Source: Palaemon carinicauda (lineage: Eukaryota > Arthropoda > Malacostraca > Decapoda > Palaemonidae). Taken from it: a DNA stretch of 64,000 nt. The DNA lies in NCBI RefSeq assembly GCF_036898095.1, contig NC_090746.1, positions 50,919,569 to 50,983,568 of the forward strand, written 5' to 3'. The notes below the pieces were generated by a model that did no database searches, had not been told where the DNA came from, and worked only from the letters and a program-made list of their open reading frames with translations. Positions 11,921 to 23,680 of the stretch are shown piece after piece. Both the position numbers and the translations under genes were made by a program. Numbering within the stretch: the first letter of the stretch is position 1; every line of letters begins with the position of its first letter.

Positions 11921-12989
11921 TTTGCAGCAGTGCCACCCCAGTAGATGCCCTTTTTTACTTATGTTAGATGAACCCAAATATGATTCCACTATCAGATGTT
12001 GGTACTTTGATCATGTACTCTGGGTTACTGGTCTATTAGTAAACTAATCTATCCTGATCTTGAGGATGTTGTGATGTGATTTTATTTCATCAAAATATTT
12101 GAGAGATAGCTGTTTCTTAACTACACTGCATATACCTCTCAATTCTTTTATTTCTTCATGAATAATACCAATAACTTCTTTTTGAGTAGCTCAGAAATCA
12201 ACTTACTTCTAGATTCATAGTAATATTTCAGGCTAAACTACTCAATTTCACCTCTCAACCTAAATAGGTGGTAACTAGAGGTTCATTTACGCTATTCAGT
12301 AACAGCCATCATTCTGGTGGTTTTAGCATTGGCAAAACACATAAGTAGATTATGAGCATTGGGGAACACATGATGATCTTGTCTCTTTTATCTTCCTTCA
12401 GGGCCAAATTTTTTTTTAAGCCTAAAAGTCTGCCTCAGTTTTTTCTTATCTCTCCACTAAAACTGGATGAAAACAGTTCTGTAAAGAATAATTTTTAGTC
12501 CAGTAAGAGCTATAACAGTTGTATTTGGACAAATGATAGGTGATAGAGTCAGTGTCTCAAGTTTGTTCTGTAGCCTAGGGGTTCCTAATTGCCTGCTAAC
12601 CAAAAATACTCTGGCATTCCTTGTTAAAATTTTATCACAGAAGCGCACAAGGAATTACTGTAGATCCAAAAATCATCAAATAATTGAGAGTGAAGATACA
12701 TGATTTTATGAGCACAGTCACTTCTCTGAATTTTTGCTGAAATCTTTATACAGAAAAGTTCTGAGCATTAGCTCAATGACGTATTAAGTTTGTGTTCACA
12801 AAAAATCATCTTAAAAAGGTAATCTTCAGTACAGTACAGTATTTTTAATTAGTAAACTCTTACAACCGTAGTTTAAACATTTATCAAAGTAAATTGACAA
12901 GTAATCTAGACCAGGTTAGTAAACCTTAACCACATGGCATTATTTTATAGTACTGCACTCTACTAAAATTTATCCCTCTCTTTCCTTCA
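11921..12989. other. AT-rich sequence without recognisable features
   Basis: No gene supported on either strand. Frames are short and without motifs. Confidence 0.5.
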
Positions 12990-13364
12990 ATTGTGTCACA
13001 CTTCCAAATAGTGTGTGAGAGTCAGCAATATAAACATCAGGGGAGATTTATAGAAATGATTAGAATTTTAATAGTAAAATTTCTATACTAACCTGGTGTT
13101 CATATACGTGCTCACCCTCCTCCCCACGAGGAGGGATAATGTTGACTTCAAAATAGAAGACTATACCACCTAACGTGGCAACCTGGGCTTCCTACCACTT
13201 TAGAGGGCTCTATTCTTTTGTTAAGGGCATGTATTTTTTTAAGCAAAAGAAACTGGGAAAATTTTAAAAATTTGCGGGTTAGTGTCTGTTAAACCAGGCT
13301 TCTGGAAAAGAAGCAATATGAACATTAGGGGAGTATAGAAATAAGAAATTATATTAAAATTCTA
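12990..13364 (+). mobile_element. 3' end of a further DIRS element (F): ICR and right ITR
   Basis: An ICR-like segment (about 13018-13115) contains AGCAATATAAACATCAGGGG followed by ATTTCTATACTAACCTGGTG and TTCATATA. The partner terminus at about 13310-13364 contains GCAATATGAACATTAGGGG and ends AAATTCTA directly at the left end of element 1. The arrangement matches the ICR plus right ITR seen at the ends of the other DIRS copies. No coding part of this element is visible upstream. Confidence 0.55.
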
Positions 13365-13535
13365 TTTTCAATATTAATCTTACCCGATGATCATGTAGCT
13401 GCAACTCTGTTGCTCGACAGAAAAAACCTACGGTCGGGATACGCCAGCGATCGCTATACAGGTGGGGGTGTACACCAACAGCGCCATCTGTCGAGTAGGT
13501 ACTCAGGTACTTCTTGTCAACAAGAACCAATTTTT
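13365..13535 (+). repeat. Element 1 left inverted terminal repeat
   Basis: Starts TTTTCAATATTAATC, then ACCCGATGATCATGTAGCTG. From the CCCGATGATCATG block to about 13535 it is the reverse complement of 15992-16144. The outermost 17 bases differ from the right terminus, as expected for DIRS termini, which extend unequally. Confidence 0.9.
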
Positions 13536-14099
13536 CCTCTGTCGTGCCAATGGCAGGACCTACTAAATACGCCGTCCCTAACTGGATTTGTTTTCACAAC
13601 GATTTGGTGAAGTACACTATTCCAGTTTTGAGCTTTCGCTATGCAGGGGTTTTATCTTCATTTCAAAACTTGAATTCGTTTCGATAGATTTAATTATGGT
13701 GACGAAGAGAGTATGGACTCTCTTTCACTTTTAAATGGCCGACCCTTCCCTTAGACGGAAGTGTGTTTCGGTTTTTGGTAATTTTGCTTAACAAGTTATA
13801 GATCTATTTATTTTATATCTCTCCGCCTTGATAGGCCTCTTCGATTAACTTTCCATTTATTATAAACTTATAAAAAAGTAATTTTTATGTTTGTTTATAT
13901 GCGACCTTTCCTAATAGTAGGCGGTCCTTACTTGGAACCGAAGTTAATTAACATTGAGCCCGTCATATCGTATTTAACCTTTTAAGAATTTAATACTTTT
14001 TAATTTTAATGTTTTATGAAAGAATTTCTTTGATAGTCTCGTACTGTTTTCAAAGATGAACTAACGTTTAGTTTTTTAGTCTCCGCAGTTGTTGACGTT

Positions 14100-15480
14100 C
14101 AGAACGCTCACCTGTCCCGGACCCAGCAGTAGTTCATATAGATGCCTTTCTTCTAGATTGGTCACATCTAGATCTATATGCATTCCCTCCGTTCTAGATT
14201 GTCAACAAGGTACTGCAGAAGTTCGCCTCTCAAGAAGGGACAAAGTTGACGCTAGTTGCTTCCCTCTGGCCCGCGAGAGAATAACTCACCGAGGTACTTC
14301 GATGGCTAGTAGACGTTCCCAGAACACTTCCCCTAAGGGTGGACCTGCTACGTCTGCCACGCGTAAAGAAGGTACTCCAAGGCCTCCACGCTCTTCGTCT
14401 GACTGCCTTCAGACTATCGAAAGACTCTCGAGAACTAGAGGTTTTTCGAAGGAGGCAACCAGAGCGATTGCTAGAGCAAGGAGAACATCCACCCTTAGAG
14501 TCTACCAATCGAAGTGGGAAATCTTCCGAAACTGGTGCAAGTCAGTATCCGTATCCTCGACCAGTACCTCTGTAACTCAAATAGCTGACTTCCTCTTATT
14601 TCTGAGGAAAGAACGATCTCTTTCAGCTCCCACTATCTAGGGTTACAATAGCATGTTGGCATCAGTCTTCCATCACAGAGGCTTAGATCTTTCCAGCAAT
14701 AAAGATCTACAGGACCTCCTTAAGTCTTTTGAGACCACGAAGGAGCGTCGTTTGGTTACACCTGGTTGGAATTTAGACGTGGTTCTAAGATTCCTTATGT
14801 CAGACAGGTTCGAACCACTTCAATCAGCCTCCCTGAAAGATCTCACCTTTAAGACTCTTTTCCTGATATGCTTAACCACAGCTAAAAGAGTCAGTGAGAT
14901 TCATGCCTTCAGCAGGAACATCGGATTCTCATCCGAAAAGGCTACATGTTCTACAACTTGGTTTTCTAGCCAAACACGAGCTGCCTTCTCGGCCTTGACC
15001 AATATCGTTCGATATTCCAAACTTATCGTGTGGTTGGAAATGAACTAGAAAGAGTATTATGTCCTGTAAGAGCTCTTAAGTTCTATTTTAAAAACCTTTA
15101 AGAGGCCCGTCTGAAGCTTTATGGTGTTCAGTTAAGAATCCATCTTTGCCTATGTCAGAGAATTCTTTACCCTATTTTATCAGACTGTTAATACGAAAAG
15201 CTCATTCTCTTCTGAATGAGGAAGACCAAGCTTGGCTGAAGGTAAGGACACACGAAGTTAGAGCTGTCACAACTTCCGTGGCCTTTGAACAAAATAGATC
15301 TCTGCAAAGTATATTCGACGCAACCTATTGGAAAAGCAAATCAGTGTTCGCGTCTTTTATCTTAAGAATGTCCAGTCTCTTTACGAGAACTGCTACACTC
15401 TGGGACCATTCGTAGCAACGAGTGCAGTAGTGGTGGGGGCTCCACCACTACAATTCCCTAATTCCAGAACCTTTTTAATC
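14100..15480 (+). pseudogene. Element 1 tyrosine recombinase pseudogene, overlapping the tail of the RT frame
   Basis: Frame starting within 14089-15048 encodes a DIRS YR: SAM-like N-terminal domain (IERLSRTRGFSKEA, YQSKWEIFRNWC), then the catalytic Arg in TAKRVSEIHAF. A second frame carries the HxxR box in RTHEVRAV. A TAG at 14638-14640 and frameshifts near 15000-15150 and at about 15355 break it. The last shift falls exactly at the nucleophile region: the sibling copy has FASFYLKDV, while here the Tyr sits in another frame (RVFYLKNV). In an alternative frame, 14115-14310 encodes the MT-like tail (HIDAFLLDWS, LDLYAFPPF) with one TAG. The protein would be inactive. Confidence 0.8.
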
Positions 15481-15847
15481 TTTCTCTTGAAATATTTTTG
15501 GGTTGTCCGGAAGGCTTAGAAGCCTTTCGCATCCTACTTGATTTGGCGGGTGGTCAAAATCATTTCTTGAGAAGCGCCTAGATTAGAGGTTTTGATGAGG
15601 ACCTTTAGTATGGGTTGCAACCCTTCATACTTCAGCTCCTAGGAGTCGCTCATCATCCTATGAGGATCGCGAGGCTCAGTAAGCAAGACGTACTTAAAAA
15701 GGCAGAGTAATTGTTCAAGTCGTCTTCCTTACCAGGTACTTATTTATTTTATGTTTGTTATTTTGAATAACTGCTAAAATGAAATACGGGATACTTAGCT
15801 TCTTATGTTAACATGTTTGCTGGTCTCCACCCACCCCCCTTGGTGTG

Positions 15848-15948
15848 AATCAGCTACATGATCATCGGGTAAGATTAATATTGAAAAATGTTATTTTCCT
15901 TAGTAAAATAAATTTTTGAATATACTTACCCGATGATCATGAATTTAA
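15848..15948 (+). repeat. Element 1 internal complementary region (ICR)
   Basis: First half CAGCTACATGATCATCGGG to ATTAATATTGAAAA is the reverse complement of the left terminus. The second half (TGTTATTTTCCTTAG to TACTTACCCGATGATCATG) is the reverse complement of the right terminus. Together they form an inverted copy of the joined ends, the hallmark of DIRS elements. Confidence 0.9.
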
Positions 15949-15991
15949 GGACCCTCCCTTCCTCCCCATAGAGACCCAGTGGACCGAGGAG

Positions 15992-16184
15992 AAAATTGGT
16001 TCTTGTTGACAAGAAGTACCTGAGTACCTACTCGACAGATGGCGCTGTTGGTGTACACCCCCACCTGTATAGCGATCGCTGGCGTATCCCGACCGTAGGT
16101 TTTTTCTGTCGAGCAACAGAGTTGCAGCTACATGATCATCGGGTAAGTATATTCAAAAATTTATTTTACTAAGGAAAATAACAT
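15992..16184 (+). repeat. Element 1 right inverted terminal repeat
   Basis: Reverse complement of the left ITR over about 150 bases, followed by a unique extension that ends AAGGAAAATAACA. The ICR predicts this end. Confidence 0.9.
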
Positions 16185-18151
16185 ATTATAGAACTTTTAA
16201 CACCCAAGGAAACATCACTATACACTAGTGTTAGCAAGACCACAGACTAAGGATTGCATTAGGATATGGAGCACAAAGTATTCTTATCCTTTTAACCACA
16301 CAACAACACATAAAATGAATGATGAAAAGTAAGTACAGTACTGTACACTGTAGAGTGTGGGCATAATGAGTGTTTCACCTGTGGATAAAAAAAAAAAAAA
16401 AAAACATTGGTACTAGGGTCCTTGGCATCTCATATGACTTTCATACTTATCAGAATATTTCTATAGGTACATAAAATATTTTAATTTTACCAAACTCAGA
16501 ATATTACGATTAGTACTGAAATCTAATGAGTCAAACTTTAAATAAGTCTAGTTACTCTGAAAAGTTAGCCTATGGAGATGATAATTTGTGTGTACAGTAC
16601 ATAAAAATTACTTTTACATCTTAGAAACTATTGACACAAAGTTCTCTAAAGCAAGCTCTCATTAGTTGAAGGATTAAGGCAATATTTTTTTATTTTATTC
16701 TTGTAAGCATTTTATTTTTAATGGGGGCACATTATCACTTGGAGAAGACTAATAAATATTTTCCATATTTACAGCTGTTGTTATAAAAGCGCGATGCATG
16801 GTGATGGACCCGGAAATGTTTACTGCCAATCACCCATTTGCTTTCTTCATAAGAGATGAAGCCACAGGATTTGTCTTGTTTTTTGGGAGATTGACAGAAA
16901 AATCTCAAAATATTCACAAAGATGAGCTTTAATAAATTACATATATTTTTTTACTTGACAATGAGATTTTAGTGTACGGTATAGTAATGTTACAGTATTC
17001 AGGAAAGAGATAAAGATATAAATGGAACATCACTTGAAAAATGTAATTATTGAAATGGATAACTATCATGGTGAAAGTCTTTTGAAAATTTTATGTATTA
17101 CACGCAATGGTTTATATACAAGTACAGTATTCAAATTTTATATTTTTACCCTACTTTATACATTAGTGATATACTGTACAGTACTTTACTGTATTTTTTA
17201 ACATTGTAAAAGCCTTTACGTCAACTCTTGTTTTATAGTACACATTACAATATTTTATATTTACTGCAACTCTGTTGAAGGTACTGCCTATATTGTGCCA
17301 AACAGTTGACCATTGGCCTATAGCTGTATAGGTTTTTGTCTAATACTTTTCCTCTATTCTTTGGCCTTTCTACATAGCAATTGACCCTCTTTAATTTCAC
17401 CTTGCTCCATATGGGATTGCTCATATTGAATCAGTCCACCTGCTTTGGCAATGGCAACGTTACTGGATCCATCAGTGCACTGATTTGCATAGGATTTGTT
17501 ACTGTGTGGGAACAGTCCTTCTATCAAGAAAGAGTAAGGAGTGCTCAAAGTCCTTCATATTTTCTTGTGATTAGCCTTCCTAGACTTTTTCAGCTTAGCA
17601 AAATAATCCTTGAGGATATTTTTATGAAAGTCTAGCTGTGGTACTCTATGGTCTTACTAAACTATTTGATATGCTTCAAATTCGTCGAGTTGGGAGGTGG
17701 TAGGCTGAGATAATAAAGGTGCATGTTTTGTGTGGATACCAGAGGTTTCAGGGTGGGATGAGGAAGACTGGAGTGAGGATACAGAAAAAGTTGTTCTACT
17801 CCATATTGTTCATGGTTCTCTTTAAAAAAAAACTACTATCAGAATGTAGTGGAGGCTCTTAATCCATTTTCCAGACCAAAGTTTATAGGGAAAATAACAG
17901 CGCAGAATTTCCTAAGGCCCTATAAAACAACAAAACTTCATAGTTTAAAGAAGCACTCTTACTACTCAAAAGAATATCTAGTGGTCCATTGGAATTCACC
18001 TTGATTTCTGATAATGTTATGGTGCTTATTTTGGGTACCTCAGAGTAATCATCTTTCTCTGCTCTTTCTAAGATAATTCATCCACAACTATCAAGATTAT
18101 TTCATCCTTAGTGAGTGAGTGATAATTTGGATCTCCTTCATCACTTCATAC
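16185..18151. other. AT-rich sequence without supported genes
   Basis: Contains a poly(A) run (about 16388-16404) and several short frames. A minus-strand frame at 17354-17548 has a TDGSS motif that could recall a retroelement RNase H, but nothing flanking supports it. No other feature is visible. Confidence 0.5.
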
Positions 18152-19305
18152 TAAACGGATTTTGAAGCGAAGCGAAAAATCTATTTTTGGGTGAGATGGC
18201 CATGTCGTCCTGATGGAAGGTTCCTATTGGTAGCTTTCTAAGGGATATCTGACTACAGTGATATTCCCAGAGAATTGACCTTTAGGTCTCCAGAATTCTA
18301 ACTCCTGGCGCGAATATCCTTAAAATCTCACTTAAGGATATCACATAATATCAGGGGATGTATATCTTGATACGACACATAGCAATCTTCACCCCGAATA
18401 GCGTTTTCGTTTCATGGGGGAAGAGTGGCGAAAAACAGAAGGGGAGCCGTTATCGAGGTTACCCTTCCTCCCGTACTATTACAAATCTCCAAGATGGCGC
18501 TCATTCCTTGTAGCATTGAGCATGGTGCTACAGATATAGTAGTTTCGGGAGGGATCTTGCCTAAGCCTTTTCTATGGAAAAGGAGGGCGGGTCCATCAGG
18601 ACGACATGGCCATCTCACCCAAAAATAGATTTTTCGCTTCGCTTCAAAATCCGTTTTTTGGGCTCGAGCCATGTCGTCCTTGTGGAACTTTAGTAGAGAA
18701 TTACTAGAAAGTACTGTATCTGTGGATTTTCATAGGTGCCTCAACCTTGGGACAATTTTTTCTATGGTTATCTGGACCATTGAGACTTATGACGTTACCG
18801 TTATACATCATTACCACTATTCATGTACAATGTTAGGGCTTCCTGCCCCCTGCAGGGAAGAGTCATACTAGACAGTAGAAAAGGGGTCTCAAGCTTTGCA
18901 TATATTGGAAGAACAAACATAAGTATCAACTAGATATACAAGAGTCTCACAGTTTGTGTATGTTTTCAGAAAAATAAGTATCAACTATATCCATTGTTTG
19001 TAAGCATACAATGATATGAGGTTTACTCAGGTAAATAAGTAAGAGAACTCTGGCAATTTTTTATTAAGCTAATTGTGGGACGAAATAAAATAAATGAATA
19101 TAAATAGGATAACAATTGTAACATGTATTAAGGGAATTATACATACAACTTTAAACAGAAAGTTTTCTACCTGAAAGGGAAGAAATAATTAGTGCCTCTA
19201 TGAAATTTGAAAATTTGATAAAATTTTCCAATATAATTTTCTGTAAATGTTGTATATTGTCAACACTATGTACAAGTACACACGGCACAAGGGTTATCTG
19301 TATTT
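18152..19305 (-). mobile_element. 3' end of a minus-strand DIRS (element 4/5/6 family): ITR, ICR, 3' UTR
   Basis: The left end (ACGGATTTTGAAGCGAAGCG at 18154) opens an ITR related to those at 40047, 40611 and 56733. An ICR at about 18595-18682 contains CACCCAAAAATAGATTTTTC and then CCGTTTTTTGGGCTCGAGCC. After it, 18690-18880 matches the 3' untranslated region of element 5 at 49439-49600 (shared TTACCGTTATACATC and CAGGGAAGAGTC). The copy stops near 19305, where another element's 5' end begins, so no coding region remains. Confidence 0.8.
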
Positions 19306-19953
19306 TTGGGCTCAAGCCATGATGGAAGGTTCCTTCAGTAGCTTCCTAAGGGTGTATTTGACTACAGTAAATATTCCCAGAGAATTAAACTAAAGGTTTC
19401 ACAGAATTCTAACTTCTGGCGCGAGTACCCATAAGATTTCCCTTTAGGTTATCGTATAATAACAGGGGACGTATGCTTGACATGCCACAAAGCTATCTGC
19501 ACCCCACATAGCATTTACGCTTCGAGGGGGAGTGGGGCAAGTATGGGAGGAGCCGTTACTAAACTCTCCTCTTTCGTTACTGTTACGGTACTCGGCGATG
19601 TCAACATCTGGCCGCCATAGCTGGCCGCCATCTTGATTGACGTCACCGATGCGCGCCATTTCCTCATTCCTTCATACATAGCGTTTCTGACTAGGTGTTT
19701 TTCCCAGTGTTCGTTAAGTATTTTTGCAATGTTGCAATCTTCTGCCTCGCCTTCTTCTGGAAAGTTGAGTACCATATTCTTGTATTGTATAAATAAGCTC
19801 CAGCCGTAAAGTAACGACTTTTTATCTTAAAATCCTGTGTTTTGTGGCGGAGCTGTGCCCCGACCGGAGGCGTCATGATGCCGACGCTGTTGTTTGTCTC
19901 GCATGCTTTATTTAGTTAGCCAGAACAACCTTCCCGGTCTTATAACTAATAAA
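19306..19953 (+). mobile_element. 5' end of a plus-strand DIRS (element 4/5/6 family)
   Basis: Begins TTTTTGGGCTCAAGCCATG, the 5' terminus of this family, with about 8 bases missing after it (the GCGTCCTG of other copies). The ITR runs to about 19680. The leader that follows (CTCGCCTTCTTCTGGAAAG, TAAATAAGCTC, TTTTGTGGC) aligns with the reverse complement of 48850-49020 in element 4. It is truncated at 19953, where the outer DIRS starts. Confidence 0.8.
19788..19797 (+). promoter_or_regulatory. Candidate TATA box downstream of a DIRS 5' ITR
   Basis: TATAAATAAG sits just inside the 5' ITR; the element 4 counterpart (minus strand near 48946-48955) reads TTTAAATAAG. Conservation of position suggests the core promoter lies at the ITR/leader junction. 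There is no experimental support. Confidence 0.4.
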
Positions 19954-20275
19954 GGGATTTTGACGAAGGAAAAATCTATTTCTAGGAAGAGGCCTGTGAC
20001 GGCCGGTGAAAAGGTCCTTCTTTACACTTTTCTAATATAAATCTTCCAAATATACTAGAGAAAGATAAAAGCATGGAATGCAGAGGTTACAACCCTCGCG
20101 CGATCACCTTGTGGGTGTCGTGTATTTAACAAGGGCGTGTGAAAACCACTATTCACAGGCTGCCTTCCATTTAGATAATCCCTTCATCAATGGGGAGGGC
20201 CGTGACAGGCCCTAGAGAACACAGTTGGACTACCCCCCCGACACCTACCACGCGCCCCTCTAGGACATCCTTCTG
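19954..20275 (-). repeat. Outer DIRS 3' inverted terminal repeat
   Basis: Reverse complement of 39751-40046 with only a few differences. Matching runs include ATAAATCTTCCAAATATACT and GGGTGTCGTGTATTTAAC. Confidence 0.9.
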
Positions 20276-20354
20276 CAAGAACATATGGCTTGGCAAGGAA
20301 AAAAGGGGGTGGGTCCGTACCAAACAACCGGGAAGGGTTTCACCGGGCGTCACA

Positions 20355-20425
20355 GGCCTCTTCCCAGAAATAGATTTTTCCTTCGTCAAAATCCCTTTTC
20401 TGGGGCGGCCTGTGACGGCCGTTGA
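20355..20425 (-). repeat. Outer DIRS internal complementary region
   Basis: AGATTTTTCCTTCGTCAAAA is the inverted left end; TTTTCTGGGGCGGCCTGTGA is the inverted right end. They are fused head to tail, giving the element's circle junction. Confidence 0.9.
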
Positions 20426-20801
20426 AAATGTACCAGAGAATGCCTTCCAAGCCCAATACAATAATAACATAATAAGGAGAAAACAAACACCATGTAAGCC
20501 AATAATATAATACTGTAAGTAAACATAAAATTACAAACTAGCCAAAGACATAGGGGACGTAAGGCTAAAATAATATGAAGACAAGGAATCACCTGAGTGT
20601 CCAGTCGCAAAAGGTATCAATCTTACATGTCTAAGCATATCTAAACATTAAAGGAATGGTAATTACAATAACAGTTAAATCATGGGAATTAAACATGGTA
20701 AATAACTTAGGGCTAACGAACCACCCAGGAGAGTGGCGACGTGGTGTGAGAGGTGGGTAGGAGGGAGGAGAGAAGAGATGGAATAAAGAAATAATCAGAG
20801 T

Positions 20802-23493
20802 TTAATGGGGAGAGATAAGACTCCCCGCTGCAACCGTAGGGTATTTAAGGGCCTGTAAGTTCTTTAGATAGTGGCGTTTGAAAACCATAGGAGATTTCCA
20901 ACCCGTATATTTTTTAAGGTCATCAAAGTCCATGTTCTGGAAGTAATTAATGGAGGTAGCTATTGACCGTATATCATGAGCATGGGGAAATGATTCCGGG
21001 TTAGGATGTTTAATGAAGTAGAGGATTTGTTGTCTGATACCTTGAATGGTCATAGTACCCCCTTGTTCCCTGATAAATAAGGGGCCAGACGAGCGGGTGG
21101 CAGATCTAGCTAAAAAGGTCCTGAGAGTAGTGACTGGACACAGCGAAGGATCCTGGGGAAGAGAGATAATCTTCCAAGGGGACCACCTATTTTGTGGGTC
21201 CTCATTTTTAGCTAGGAAAGCTCTGTCTGGAGAAAGCAGTACTTCGCCTGTAGGGAGGAAATCTATGTTTTCCGGGTCATGTGAGAGAGCTGCTAGTTCT
21301 GAGATTCTAGCACCTGAGGCCATAGCTGTTAGAAATAGAGTCTTCTTAAGCAAAGTGATATAAGAGCAGGTCTCATTGTCCGTGTCTGACGCAAGTTTGA
21401 GGACATTGTTCAGAGACCAAGAGACTTTTTGTGGCCGATCCAAAGGCCAAAGCCTAGCACATGCTTTTGGAATAGATGAGAAATAGGAATCCGCCAGGTT
21501 AATGTTAAACCCAACAAGGAAGATCTTCTTCAAAGCTGACTTGATGGTGGTTATAGTGCTAGCTGCCAGGCCCTTGTCAAATAGGAACCTAAAAAACGAG
21601 ATGGCTAAATTCGGAGTCATACGAGTATGGTCTGAATTATTTAGGAAATCTGCTAATTTCTTAACAGCCGAATCATATTGACGAATTGTCGAGTCCCTTT
21701 TGTCCGCTTCGATGAAGAGAACGTTTTCCGGGTCAATGTTTGCGTCTTTATGAGCTGCAAACTTCATGAAGTCCACAAAGTTAGGGTTTTGACTATCCTT
21801 GAGGAATCTGACACAGTCTGTGTTTGGATTACTTGGGTCAGTTTGGGGAATGGAATCCGGAAGGGTCGGAGTTTCAACTCGAGGAGGAGAGGAAACCAAT
21901 TGCTCTTTGGCCAGTGAGGTGCTACTAAGGCCACTGCCCCCCGGAAGGAGCGTAGTTTGTGCAATACTTTCATTAGAAGATTCACTGGTGGAAATAGGTA
22001 AATCTTCCTCCAATGGTTCCAATCCAGGGTTAATGCATCTATGGCATAAGCCTGAGGGTCCATGTTTGGTGTCACACAACACGGAAGTTTGTGATTCATC
22101 TGAGTTGCGAATAGATCTACCTGGAGGCCCGGAACCAGTCTGAGTATCCACCGGAATGAAATTATGTCCAGAGACCATTCTGATTCCAGTGGTTTTGTCC
22201 TGGATAGTGAGTCCGCTATCACATTCTGGACTCCCGCTAGGTGAGTTGCTGACAGGAACCAGTTCTTTTCTGTTGCCAAGGCGAAGATAGTGACCAGGAT
22301 CTGATTCAGGTTGGGCGACTTGGATCCTCCTCTGTTGATGCAGTGTACTACGGCTGTGCTGTATGACATTACTCTGATGTGAGTCGACCTCGGAGGAGAG
22401 AGTCTCTTCAGGGTCAAGAACACTGCCATGGCTTCGAGAACATTGATATGGAAGTGTTTCATGGCGGGTGACCAAGAGCCCTGAAACATCTGATGTTCGT
22501 AGTAACCCCCCCATCCACTCAGAGACGCGTCTGTATGAATTGTCACTTGTGGGGGTGGGAATTGAAGAGGAACCGATTTGGAGAGGTTCTTCGGTTCGGA
22601 CCATGGCTGTAGTCTCATTTTCAAGACAGAGGGGATCTTCGAGACCTTGTCTCTTAAAGGTACTGTGGCTCTCTTTCTCCAAACTCGATTGATGTCTTTG
22701 AGTTTGGCTTTCAATAGTCGATCTGTTACTGAAGCGAATTGAAGAAGGCCGAGGATTCTTTCTAAGGCTTTTCTGGACACCTGTTTGTGTTTGAGAAAAT
22801 TCTTGATCTTGGAAGCTATTTCTCTTACCTTTTTGGGAGGTAGAGATAGCTTGTGCTGTGCAAGGTCCCACTGTATGCCTAACCATTCGAAGTGGTCTGA
22901 TGGTAGTAGGCGGGATTTTCGGAGATTGACCCGAAATCCCAGGTTGGCGAGAAAACGAAGTACTTTCTTCGTAGCTCTGTTGCATTCCAGGGCCGACCGA
23001 GCCCAAATGAGCCAATCGTCCAGATAAGCTACAATCTGAATCCCTTCGTTCCTGAGTTGTTCTAACACTGTCTCTCCCAGTTTCGTGAATATCCTGGGTG
23101 CAATGTTGAGGCCGAAGGGCATGACTTTGAACGCAAAGGCTCTCCTGCCTAGATGGAACCCTAGGTAAGGAGAGAAGTTTCGAGCTATTGGTATGTGATA
23201 ATAGGCGTCGGTAAGATCGATAGAGGTGGTGACGGCCCCACGGGGAAGTAAGGTCCGTACCTGAGAGATGGTCAACATCCGGAACCTGTCGCAGAGGATG
23301 TAAGAATTTAGCTTTGACAAGTCCAGGACCACTCTCAATGCCGACGAGCCTTTCTTCGGAACTGTGAACAGGCGGCCTTGGAACTTCAGCGATCGAACCC
23401 GTTTGATTGCTTTTTTCTTTAGTAACTCTGTGGTGTACTCTCTCAGAATGGTAGTGGGTTTCTGGAAGAAGGCCACTGGTGGAGGAGGAGAAC
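20802..23493 (-). CDS. Outer DIRS tyrosine recombinase, frame overlapping RT
   Basis: Tyrosine recombinase that would integrate the circular DNA intermediate. The recognisable enzyme is the last ~345 codons (about 20802-21850). It has a SAM-like N-terminal domain (STIRQYDSAVKKL, SISFFRFL-like block), catalytic Arg in ASGARISEL, HxxR in HAHDIRSIA, and the nucleophile Tyr in FKRHYLKN; all are present and the frame is uninterrupted. Upstream, the same frame stays open through the region that encodes RT and RNase H in another frame, as is typical of DIRS elements. The open frame runs on past 23493 into the inserted middle element to 23714, which is accidental. The true start codon is not identifiable; the middle insertion separates it from any upstream exon. 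Confidence 0.8.
21764..23493 (-). pseudogene. Outer DIRS RT-RNase H-MT-like polyprotein, 3' part
   Basis: Open to 21764 and severed at its 5' side by the middle element. Counting from the Met at 23476: RT palm motif SIDLTDAYYH at ~85-94, FGLNIAP at ~121, YLDDWL at 151-156, RNase H start HTDASLSGWGG with Asp at ~316, Glu in NVLEAMAV at ~348. The third acidic position is Tyr (SYSTAVVHC, residue ~372, codon 22361-22363), where sibling copies have Asp (LTLDNSVVV). The tail carries the DIRS MT-like block (DLFATQMN, DWNHWRKIYLFPP, LVAPHWPKSNW). Apart from the insertion and that substitution the frame is clean, so the interruption looks recent relative to decay. Confidence 0.85.
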
Positions 23494-23537
23494 TGACAGT
23501 TTACTTGTGAACCTAAGTTCGGGAGAGAAGAGGCGAG

Positions 23538-23680
23538 GCCTTTCAGACCCACTGGTTTTGCTATGACACACCCCTGGCTCCTCCCCCCGACAGCTGTAAG
23601 CAGGCACAAACCACGCCCATCGGGGCGGAGCAACCAGAGACATGTGAGTTGACAGGAACCAACCCGCCATATTTGAAGTT
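23538..23680 (-). repeat. Middle DIRS 3' inverted terminal repeat
   Basis: 143 bases that are the reverse complement of 35795-35937 with about two mismatches. Contains GGCTCCTCCCCCCGACAGCT. Confidence 0.9.

Larger units (their letters stand above)
13365..16184 (+). mobile_element. Element 1: internally deleted DIRS with intact ITR pair
   Basis: A complete but shortened DIRS copy of 2.8 kb. Left and right ITRs match almost perfectly over about 150 bases, and an ICR directly precedes the right ITR. The 5' leader is collinear with that of the inner element at 24023-30448 (shared GGCCGACCCTTCCCTTAG and a shared pyrimidine-rich block). The body then jumps from leader sequence (about 14080) into a short gag piece and on to the MT-like end of the RT frame. 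Most of gag, RT and RNase H is deleted. What remains is a damaged YR. It would depend on enzymes from a full-length relative. Confidence 0.85.

Noticed and set aside
17354..17548. Minus-strand frame with a TDGSS motif, possibly the RNase H start of a non-LTR retrotransposon
   Set aside because: Only a dozen residues resemble the family; the rest of the frame and the flanks show no RT, endonuclease or further RNase H motifs.
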